Assembly (NCBI GenBank): GCA_021234155.1
Contig: JAJEKV010000092.1
Span: 3,358,561-3,422,560 of the forward strand
Length of the DNA: 64,000 bases
Reading direction: 5' to 3'
Source of the DNA: Isoetes taiwanensis
Taxonomy: Eukaryota > Streptophyta > Lycopodiopsida > Isoetales > Isoetaceae
In this document: piece by piece, positions 56,648 to 64,000 of the stretch
Layout of the letters: each line of letters begins with the position of its first letter
How positions within the stretch are numbered: the first letter of the stretch is position 1
Made by a program: the position numbers and the translations under genes
The notes under the pieces: model-generated
The model's input: the letters and a program-made list of their open reading frames with translations, nothing else
What the model was told of the DNA's origin: nothing
Databases searched by the model: none

Positions 56648-56903
56648 CATTCTGTTGCATATTTTTGTCATAATAAATTTTGAAATCGATTTTCTAAATT
56701 ATTGTCATCTGTAAGAAACACTTCCTCTTAGAAAATGATCCTCTATTGGAAATACGTGTTTTTTGGTGATTTTTTAAATACAAAGGGCTATCTGGGAAAA
56801 TACTTAAGAATTAAGGGCATTTTGGGAATTTCAAAAATACAAAGGTCTTTTTGGGAAATAAGTCAACAATTAAGGTTATTTTGGTAAATTTCCCATTATT
56901 TTA

Positions 56904-57814
56904 TTATTATTGTTGTTGTTATTATTATTATTATTGTTGTTGTTATTTTGTTATTATTGTTGTTATTATTATATACAAAAGGCCTTTTGAGTATATGTAA
57001 TCGGCTTTTATTTTTGGGCCGTCGGATTGAATGGATTTGGTACTTTTTAAGCAGTCTAATATATTTTCTTTGGTAATGTTTCTAGAGATGGAACAATCCC
57101 ATATTTACCCTAAGTAGATGGTGAATATGCTCTGAAAGGGACCACACTTTGAACTGTTATTCATCTATGATGAATCTTGCACGTCAGTTCTTTTGCTCAA
57201 AGGCTTTGCCATCACGTAAGATGCATAGTTTGCTTTTTAGGTTATCCCTAAGTAGTATTGATCTCAGCTCATTATGCACGACGTTGGCATTTGCAAAACA
57301 AATATATTTTCTATGTGATTGTATCGGGTCATAAATTTTGATTTCAGGGATCCCATTTCATGGATTTTGAAAATGCTTTAGCTTTCTCACTCATTGGATT
57401 GCAACAAAGATTAAAGCATTATTTTACTATGCTTCCAATGGTGCTAAGATGATATTGAAGTGTCTTCTGCCAATTCAAGTGTAATGGTGTCAGTATTGAA
57501 ATTCGTTACAAATTGCAGGAAAGGTGTAGTATGCAGATAAAACATTAAAGAGCAAGAGAGAAAGAATAAGACTTGCCATTTATGAAGATTGGCTCTGATC
57601 AGTTTCGAGCTATGGAAAGATCACTTTTTAGAGCCTATTTAAGAATTTTCTCAATTTCCTCTTAGCTTTAAAAAAATTGGTAAGCATTCTTCTACTACTC
57701 CAGGATGAAAGGCTTTTCTAGTTGGCTTTTGCTATTGAGAGCATGCATGGCAACGGGTTGCTTCAAAACATAAGGATTCAAGATGTCTTCTATTTTTGAA
57801 TCATTGAAGGCATA
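56904..57814. other. TTA/TTG microsatellite and AT-rich intergenic sequence
   Basis: 56,895-56,970 is (TTATTG)-type simple sequence. The rest shows no supported gene. Confidence 0.4.
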
Positions 57815-58022
57815 GAATAGAATAGAAAAGAAAAGAATAGAATAGAATAGAATAGAATAGAATAGAATAGATTTTTTAACGTTCCCAAGGACCAAGAGGC
57901 TATGGGACCCATACAATGGCCTCGAAAGGCTTTCAAGGGAAAAGCCTTTGCAGTAATGATGATACTAGACAAGCATGAAAAAAAATATAAGTGGACCATG
58001 ATGACTACTAAGGGCTCAGTAA
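57815..58022 (-). mobile_element. LINE 3' end with (ATTCT)n tail, minus strand
   Basis: Read on the minus strand: 'CATTGTATGGGTCCCATAG', 'CTTGGTCCTTGGGAACG', 'TTAAAAAATCTATTC' and an ATTCT array (57,820-57,870 on +). It directly follows the stop of the ORF at 58,023-58,712, whose end is a LINE-type zinc module. Confidence 0.75.
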
Positions 58023-58712
58023 TTAAAGATGCTCATCTATATATGATGCCAAGTCATATACATATGGGGCTCTGAGAAGTTGTGGGAGTGTATTTCTGAC
58101 CATCTCAAAAGCAGGACATCTTAGCGGAGTATGGCTTTCATCTTTAATAACCTCTAACTGGCGTTCTCCTGGCAGTTGTGGCCGCTCCCGTCTATCTGTC
58201 TCAATCTGTAGCTTGTTGGACCCTGTGCAAATTGATGCAATAGCTACAAGCTTTTTCCTGGGCAGGAAAGCAAGCAAATAAACGTGTGGTCCTAGTGCCA
58301 AAGTGGGATTTATATGTCCATGATCGACCGTGGTGGCGTATCCTTCCAAGCTGTTGATCATATGAGCGACAAACTGCTTCAGTTGCTCCGGATTTGGTGC
58401 AGGGAGTTCCTGTTTGGAAAATTCATAAAGCCCATGGCGTTCCGCCACTGCACGACTTGGACCTGCTAGGGCTTCTCGAAAGGTGGGTGTTGAGAAAGTC
58501 ACCGACTCAAAAAGAGCCGGATCCCATGGAGCAGAAGCTTGAAGTTGAGGGAATTTGGGTGCAACGGCCATGGCGAAGAGCGTCTGAAGATAACTGGAAG
58601 AGTGGATGTGAGAAGCCGGAGTGCGGAGAGCTGGAGACGAAATGAAGATGGACGAAAAGGTTTTAGGGCACACAAGTTGTGTCGAAGGGGCGTGATGAGA
58701 ATGAAACAGCAA
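58023..58712 (-). CDS. Chimeric ORF: unknown 190-residue part fused to a LINE C-terminal module
   Basis: 229 codons, uninterrupted. Residues about 1-190 ('WDPALFESVTFSTPTFREAL', 'QLKQFVAHMINSLEGYATTV', 'PHVYLLAFLPRKKLVAIASI') are not a family I know. An internal Met near residue 48 (MAVAPKFPQ, about 58,571) is a likely start. The last 40 residues, from 'KDESHTPLRCPAFEMVRN', match the end of the LINE at 45,609-45,911 ('EDESHALLRCPAYERLRK'). It is either a LINE that fused to a host exon or two adjacent fragments that happen to be in frame. Confidence 0.45.
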   Translation of the reverse strand: MLFHSHHAPSTQLVCPKTFSSIFISSPALRTPASHIHSSSYLQTLFAMAVAPKFPQLQASAPWDPALFESVTFSTPTFREALAGPSRAVAERHGLYEFSKQELPAPNPEQLKQFVAHMINSLEGYATTVDHGHINPTLALGPHVYLLAFLPRKKLVAIASICTGSNKLQIETDRRERPQLPGERQLEVIKDESHTPLRCPAFEMVRNTLPQLLRAPYVYDLASYIDEHL

Positions 58713-58973
58713 TCGTTGATGGTGCCAGGTGGCGATAGATGCAAAGTAGTCGATTGAGGGGCAAAAATTTTGCTAAGTCACGGGCGTGAAAGGAAGGAAT
58801 GTCATTTAATGCCGGTAACTCGAAGTGGGATATCATAAAACAAAAAGTCAGAAGGTACCATGGCTAGATATGCGGCGGGGGAAAAGATTCCCAATTTAGA
58901 AATGGCCTTGCATTGCAACCACGTTAGCAATTGGCTGATTGGTCCACGTCGACAGGGTGCCAGTCGGTTTGGC

Positions 58974-58980
58974 TATATAA
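58974..58980 (+). promoter_or_regulatory. TATA box of a small ORF
   Basis: TATATAA, with two ATTGG (inverted CCAAT) words about 40-50 bases upstream and a short leader to the ATG at 59,020. Confidence 0.45.
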
Positions 58981-59019
58981 GACGAGCAGTGGTCGAAGCT
59001 GAGACACCAGTTCGTGATC

Positions 59020-59274
59020 ATGAGCATGGCAGCGCTGAACGAAAACTGCACTATGCCGACGAACTGTCAGGAGTGGATTACCTGTAAGATGAATGATCTT
59101 GACCTCTGGAAATGCCGTAACCGCGGTATTCCTATGGACGGGTGGTGCAGTGGGATGGCTGAGCATCCCGACCCGCTAACGAATGCCATGGAGGTGGTGT
59201 TGCATCTGCGCTGGGATCCTGAGCAAAACCTCTACCACATCCTCCGCATAACCTCTGCTCCAAACCCGGAGTAG
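59020..59274 (+). CDS. Small Cys/Trp-rich ORF, 84 residues, unrecognised
   Basis: 'MSMAALNENC...NCQEWITCKMND..WKCRNRGIPMDGWCSG' has five cysteines in the first half and a hydrophobic, beta-like second half ('MEVVLHLRWD', 'LYHILRITS'). A TATA box lies 46 bases before the ATG. Possible polyadenylation-type AT-rich sequence and a 16-base direct repeat 'AAATAGGGCTCTGCCC' follow. No signal peptide is seen. It may be a real small gene or part of a decayed LTR. Confidence 0.3.
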   Translation: MSMAALNENCTMPTNCQEWITCKMNDLDLWKCRNRGIPMDGWCSGMAEHPDPLTNAMEVVLHLRWDPEQNLYHILRITSAPNPE

Positions 59275-59407
59275 GGGTGGTTTTAACTTAGGATTTTATA
59301 AATAGGGCTCTGCCCATTTTGTAAATAGGGCTCTGCTCATAGCGGAAGTATGTGGGCAATGCCCACATTTTGTATTTTGCCTCTACTATAAATATAAATA
59401 TGCCGCT
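59275..59407. other. Spacer with palindrome at the 3' side of the gypsy remnant
   Basis: TGTGGGCAATGCCCACA (59,350-59,366, + strand) is a palindrome, and on the minus strand it could be the start of the element's 3' LTR. No second LTR is available to test this. Confidence 0.35.
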
Positions 59408-60720
59408 TTAGTCACTATCTGTGGAGTCAGAATTTTGTTGTGCATCATGTGTATGACTGTCTGTATCTTCTGTATGAAATTGTTTTAGGCGAAAGCCATT
59501 AACTAGTGTAGGTAATGGAGTGCCATCTAATTCTGCCAGCTTGAAAACGCTGGGTTGTACAACTTGAACGATTTGATAAGGACCAAGCCATCTGAACTTT
59601 AACTTCCCTGGAAAATTTTTGTAACGAGAATCATAAAGTAAAACCAAATCACCTTCTTGAAAACTTTTGGTCTTCAGATGTTTGTCATGCAAAGATTTCC
59701 GCAACTGTTGGCCATGAAGAACCCGAATATAAGCATCTCTCCTAAGTTCATCCAATTGTTCAAGCTGGTAAACTCGTTCTTGAAGAGCTGCAGGTGGATT
59801 ACAGGTGGTAGCAAGTTGGAAACGAAGTGTCGGAAGAACATATTCAAAGGGCATCAAAGCTTCTTGACCATAAACCAACTTAAAAGGAGTATGACCAGTA
59901 GCAATCTTGAAACAACAGTTGTAAGCCCAAAGAACAGTAGGTAACTTTTCTTGCCAATCCATGCGAGAGGCATCACAGATTTTCTTCAGAATAGTGATGA
60001 GAGTCTTGTTAGTGCTTTCAGCCAAACCATTTCCTTGAGGGTAGTAAGGTGTGCTTTTGCAGTGATGTATGTGCAAATAATCCGTCAGCTCTTGGATAGT
60101 GTGATTGACAAAATGAACTCCTCGATCACTGACCAGTTCCGTGGGCCAGCTAAAACGCGTGATGATTTGCGTATAGAGAACCTTGGCTGTGCTTGCTGCT
60201 GTGTTGTCTGGAAGGGCAGAAGCCTCTGCCCATTTAGTAGCGTAATCAGTGATGACCAGAATGTAGCGGGCACGGGTGTGCCGCGCGGGAGGATCCATGG
60301 GCCCCACAAAGTCCATTCCCCATTTGCTGAAGGGAAGTGGCGTGGCGACCGGAGTCAACGGGAGTGCGTCACGGGCCGTGGGCCGACCCACACGTTGACA
60401 GACATCGCACGTGCGGGCATGAGCGTGTGCATCCTTGAAGAGCGTGGGCCAGAAATAGCCTGCGAGAAGTATTTTGCGTGTCGTGGTGTCACCATAAAAA
60501 TGACCACCACCAAGCCCTTCATGGGCGTGTCGAACGATATTGGGCACTTTATGAGGAAGAACACAGCGTCGGAGGACCATATCTTTGCCGCGTTTGTACA
60601 GATGGCCCGCAACCATGGTGTAGTCACGGACCTCACGGAGAAATTGACGGTGGCGAGATCGAAGTTTTTCTGGAGAGAGCGTGGGATTGTCAGAGGGTAG
60701 AGCACCTGTGAGGAGATACT
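59408..60720 (-). CDS. Integrase of the truncated gypsy element
   Basis: 'HEGLGGGHFYGDTTTRKIL' and 'CDVCQR' form the HHCC finger. 'WGMDFVGPMD' (Asp 1), 'ELVSDRGVHFVNH' (Asp 2) and 'GNGLAESTNKTLITIL' (Glu) give a complete DDE triad. It ends in the usual GPYQIV beta-module and a short acidic tail. The frame is open and extends upstream to 60,916. Confidence 0.92.
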
Positions 60721-60728
60721 GCTGAAAA

Positions 60729-61241
60729 TTATGAAACCAATGGGGCGTGGCCGTGAACCAAAAACAGCTGAGCGTCAGGAAAGGCATCTGAAACACCCGT
60801 GGAGGGATCATTTGTGTGGATGCGTGAGAGATAATCCGGTATGACATGAGATTTGCCAGCTTTATGAATGATTTCAAAAGGAGCGAATTCTTGCAGAAGA
60901 AGGACCCAACGAGCAATTCTGCCCGTGGGCGTGGACTTGTTGATCAAATATAGAAGTGCCTGATGGTCAACAAAGAACTTAATTTGGCTGCCCAAGAGAT
61001 AATGACGGAAACGTTGGACACAAAAAATTAAGCCCAAGGCCTCCCTCTCAGTGGCAGAATTGTTGTGCTCAGCAGGGTTGAGTTTTCTGCTGGCATAACG
61101 GTTTGGTTTGTCTGTGTGCGCGTCATATGCTTGAGAAAGAACAACACCAATAGCAAATGCTGAGACATCAACATGAACATGAAAAGGCTTGTCCCATTGA
61201 GGAGGAACAAGCACGGGGGCCTGAGTAAGCAAGATCTTCAA
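60729..61241 (-). CDS. RNase H of the truncated gypsy element
   Basis: 'FHVHVDVSAFAIGVVLSQ', 'YASRKLNPAEHNNSATEREA' and 'KFFVDHQALLYLINK' carry the Asp, Glu and Asp of the RNase H site. The frame is separated by a shift from RT upstream. Confidence 0.88.
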   Translation of the reverse strand: MKILLTQAPVLVPPQWDKPFHVHVDVSAFAIGVVLSQAYDAHTDKPNRYASRKLNPAEHNNSATEREALGLIFCVQRFRHYLLGSQIKFFVDHQALLYLINKSTPTGRIARWVLLLQEFAPFEIIHKAGKSHVIPDYLSRIHTNDPSTGVSDAFPDAQLFLVHGHAPLVS

Positions 61242-62815
61242 CTGTTGGAAAGCAGCATCTGCCTGGGAATTCCAAGCCCAAGTGGATTCATCACCGTGAG
61301 TTTATGAATGGGATCAGCAATGGCTGCAAGTCCAGGAATGAAGGTGGAATAATAATTTACCTTGCCCAGGAAAGATCGTGTCTCCTTGATATTAGATGGT
61401 GCTTGAGCTTTAAGCACGCAACTGATTTTAGCAGGATCCGTGGTGATACCTTCTTTACTGACCATATGACCTAACAGAACACCAGAGGTGACGCAGAAGG
61501 TGCATTTCTCAGGATTGAGACTAATACCAGACTCATCATATTTCTGAAAGACGAGCTCTAACTTGTCCAGGTGATCAGCCATGGAACTGTAGGCTGAAAA
61601 GTCATCTTGAAAGATCTGGAGGAAGGGTTTCTCTTTCATATAATCATGAAAAACTGAGAGCATAATGCGTTGAAATATTGATGGAGAGTTTGATAACCCA
61701 AAAGGAACCACCTTGTAGGCGAAAGTGCCCCACGGGGTGGTGAAGGTAGTCTTAAGTTGATCAGCTTCTTTGATTGAGATTTGATTGTAGCCTGAAAAAC
61801 CATCCATGAAGGAGTACATTTCATGACCAACGACCTCTTCCAGAACCTGGTCTGTGAAGGGAAGCGAGAAGTGATCACGCTCCGTGGCCTGATTGAGTTT
61901 GCGATAGTCCTCACAGACGCGGATCTTACCATTGTGTTTGAGAGCAATGACAATGGGGCTCACCCGTTCAGAATGTTTGACCGCATAAATCAAGCCGGCA
62001 GCAAGGAGTTTATCAATTTTGACCTTGACACTGTCACGGTAATTGGGGTTGAGCCGGTACTGTCGTTGCTAGACAGGACGTGCATCTGGTTTGGTAGGAA
62101 TGGTGAGTTCCCCCAAGTTTTTGTTGATACCCCGAAGATCTTTATAGCTCCAGGCAAAAATATGTTTGAACTTTTTGAAGAGCGTGATGGCACGTGCTCG
62201 ATAGGTAGTCGGGAGATTGGCAGCAAGACGGACAGGTTGATTGTTGCCAACGTCCACTATCTCCACTTCAGGAGTCTGAATGTGTGGAACGACTTCCATG
62301 TCTTGAACAATATGAGCAGGAGGTTGGAACATGACAGGATGAGCTGCATTCTGCGTGGTGAAAAAAAATGGTTGCTGAGCATCATCAAGCACTGGTTGCT
62401 TCATGACGGCATGTACATCCACCATGTCGGGACGAAGGTCTGTATCTGAAAAATGATCGATGCGTTGGATGCGATTGCAAGGAGCTAGGCAGGGGTCGAG
62501 TAAAGCAGACACAGCCTGGTCCTGATCGAGAGTCATCTCTCCCCAAGGATCAGCATATTCAGGGTAGGATGACAGAGGCAGACTCGCAGGGGAAGCCTGA
62601 ACATGATAGATGTTTTGAGCTTCGTCAGAATCAGTGTCGGAGAGAGAAGGTTCAGCATGTTCGACTGAGATGATCTTGCCGGTTTCCAAATCCATGGTGT
62701 CATTGAGATGACCGTCTGTAATGAGGAGCTGGTCCGTGGCCCAGTAATGGATGCTTGCTTGACGTGCCGACCAACATTTCATAATCACCTGGATCTTCCC
62801 CAGCCTTCCAAACAC
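61238..62815 (-). pseudogene. Reverse transcriptase of the truncated gypsy element
   Basis: The RT domain lies at 61,993-61,238: 'YSFMDGFSGYNQI' (motif A Asp), 'FGLSNSPSIFQRIM' and 'FLQIFQDDFSAYSS', where the usual YxDD/FxDD first position is followed by Gln. The preceding frame (62,815-62,069) carries the PR-RT linker ('FKHIFAWSYKDLRGI'). The two meet at a frame change near 62,050. The minus-strand shadow ORFs on the plus strand were discarded. Confidence 0.88.
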
Positions 62816-63518
62816 TGAATTCCAAGGGGAATCTGAGGTCGCCTATATTGATGTGAAGAAGAGGCGTGATGCTCTGAGGGCGTGTGATATGGCCATTAGC
62901 CAATTTGATGTCATATGGGGCACGGTAAAGTTGTTTAATGCCCATTTGCTTACAGAGCTTATCAGTGATAAGATTGACAGCACTACCCCCGTCAATTTGA
63001 ACATGGTTGACTTGTTGATTGCCCACCGTGGCATGTACCGTGGGTGTGGAGGTAGCGACAGCCCCAACCAGAACCGTGGGAAGGGGCAACTGGTCCTTGA
63101 GAGCAGGGACACAGTTTCAAGATGGTTGCTAAACTCAAGGGAATCTTGATTTTGGCGAGCTCTTCCTGGAGTTCCAAGGGAACATGAGAAAATGGATCGG
63201 CGGGATCCAAGGGAGCAGGAGACGGTGGCAATGAAGCAGCAACTTCTTTGAGAAGCTCCACCTCAGCAGCAATGTTAGGATATTGCTGAGAGCGTGGAGT
63301 GTGAGATGACGGAGGTGCGGCATGACGCTGTTGAGCTCTGGTGGTGGCGTGTACATTAGCCAGTGTTCGTCCTTCAGCAGCCTGCATGAGGTTGAGGATG
63401 CTTTGTCTGACTTTGGGCATGACATGAGGCATGAGTTTATCCAGATCTGGGGCAAAGTGAACCTTTTTTTCCTCTGCATGAGGGATCGTGTCAACTGCAA
63501 AAGCAGGTTACGTATCAT
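62700..63518 (-). pseudogene. Gag end and protease of the truncated gypsy element
   Basis: The protease contains 'VQIDGGSAVNLITDKLCKQM', a DGGS version of the D[ST]G active site, as in Athila-type elements. Upstream frames (63,432-62,992 and 63,518-63,135) overlap in different registers and hold Pro/Ala-rich gag remnants. No zinc knuckle is seen. Confidence 0.8.
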
Positions 63519-63591
63519 GAGGAAGGATGGTCAAGGGGCGTGATGCCCTGGTCTTACTGGTGACATAGATAAGGCACATCATAATGCAACC

Positions 63592-63981
63592 ATGGTAGCA
63601 GGAGAAGCTCTCAGCAATATCAGTCTTGTGGCAGCATTCAATGCCGAAAGAAAAGTGATGCAGTTGTTTGCCAATGAGTTTAGAGATAAAAAAAAAAAAA
63701 AAACTAGTTTCATTAGAGGACAGATAGCTGGTGCAAGATTTGTTTGTTTTTCCATTGTGTACATCCATCAGGAATCCTTAAGAGCATATCTGCATGGAGA
63801 TGGGGAAGAAGCTATGCTTCTTAGGATGATCATGGTGGTGAAAATAACTAAAGATATCGCTCGTGACATGAATTACATGCATTCTCAAGGGATTGTACAT
63901 AGAAGTTTGATGTTTGATGATGTAGCTGTCAAGATTACAGATTTTGGAGTTGTCTGCCTAGAATCTTGGTGCGGGCATTAG
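63592..63981 (+). pseudogene. Raf-like MAPKKK kinase-domain fragment, catalytically dead
   Basis: 'QESLRAYLHGDGEEAMLL', 'ITKDIARDMNYMHSQGIVH' and 'VKITDFGVVCLES' follow plant Raf-like kinases (the 'GSLRAYLH', 'DIARGMEYLHSQG' and 'DFG' regions). The catalytic loop reads VHRSLMF where HRDLK is expected, so the catalytic Asp and Lys are lost. An A-run (63,690-63,705) sits where other kinase sequence should be. The similarity begins abruptly next to the gypsy truncation point. Confidence 0.8.
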
Positions 63982-64000
63982 ATCTTGAGACATGCTTCTG

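Larger units (their letters stand above)
56048..56894 (+). mobile_element. Small Mutator-like element (MULE), 847 bp
   Basis: Terminal inverted repeats of about 131 bp (56,048-56,178 and 56,765-56,894) with roughly 10% mismatches, and a 9 bp target duplication. The interior keeps only the end of a MURA transposase and holds a retroelement tail inserted at 56,200-56,310. It cannot move on its own. Confidence 0.93.
59408..63540 (-). mobile_element. Truncated Ty3/gypsy element, Athila/Tat-like
   Basis: Minus-strand gag end, protease, RT, RNase H and integrase in that order. The gag start and 5' LTR are missing: similarity stops near 63,540 next to a kinase remnant. There is no chromodomain. RT reads 'DYRKLNQATERDHFSLPF' and 'FMDGFSGYNQISI', which resembles the OTA (Athila/Tat/Ogre) branch. 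Confidence 0.9.

Noticed and set aside
59951-60700. 249-codon plus-strand ORF
   Set aside because: Lies exactly antisense to the integrase, which has a full DDE triad.
61823-62449. 208-codon plus-strand ORF
   Set aside because: Antisense to RT/linker of the gypsy element. No domain of its own.

Overview
This is a repeat-rich nuclear segment from a land plant. The intact host genes have short introns (about 60-350 bp), which argues against a conifer. The style of the PPR fragments (repeated 'SILKACG', 'NTLVDMYAKCGSL', 'GRLIHD' modules) suggests a fern or lycophyte, but that is an inference from family resemblance and not a proof. Most of the window is mobile DNA and its debris, with three host genes that look functional.

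Layout. 1-1,580: broken coding sequence I do not recognise. 2,447-4,540 (+): C2H2 zinc-finger gene of the JAGGED/STAMENLESS type. 4,541-13,935: intergenic sequence with tRNA-like SINEs, tandem duplications, two PPR fragments and a decayed O-acetylserine(thiol)lyase gene between them. 14,185-16,400: GATC-rich minisatellite and an antisense Ulp1-like protease fragment. 17,085-29,779 (+): a complete 12.7 kb Ty3/gypsy chromovirus with 1.64 kb LTRs, a GGAAC target duplication, an initiator-Met primer site, gag-pol and a chromodomain. Between its 5' LTR and gag it carries two extra genes, one of them a histone H3-like protein. 30,110-30,830: a second GATC-rich minisatellite. 30,939-37,950 (-): a nearly full-length but frameshifted L1-type LINE with a 14 bp target duplication. 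38,500-40,290: tandem repeats, two foldback elements, a duplicated segment and a SINE. 40,660-43,066 (+): intact CGI-58-type alpha/beta hydrolase gene. 44,300-46,030: broken Harbinger transposase with a LINE fragment inserted. 47,256-51,658 (-): ELP1, the large Elongator subunit. 51,790-52,140: palindromic repeat cluster. 52,600-54,850 (-): GC-rich, possibly multi-exon sequence I do not recognise. 55,370-58,712: SINE, foldback, a small Mutator-like element with 131 bp inverted repeats, LINE tails and a chimeric ORF. 59,020-59,274: small TATA-led ORF. 59,408-63,540 (-): truncated gypsy polyprotein of the Athila/Tat type. 63,592-63,981: dead Raf-like kinase fragment.

The most notable object is the chromovirus. 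Its first accessory ORF begins with the first nine residues of the histone H3 tail, continues into a long acidic and basic linker, and ends, after a one-base frame change, in a recognisable H3 histone fold. The second accessory ORF is a 507-residue orphan. Each accessory ORF has a TATA-like box shortly upstream. The same element encodes a chromodomain, a module that in known chromoviruses and HP1 proteins binds methylated H3 tails. The copy itself looks non-autonomous: reverse transcriptase and integrase each appear to have lost a catalytic-acid segment by in-frame deletion.
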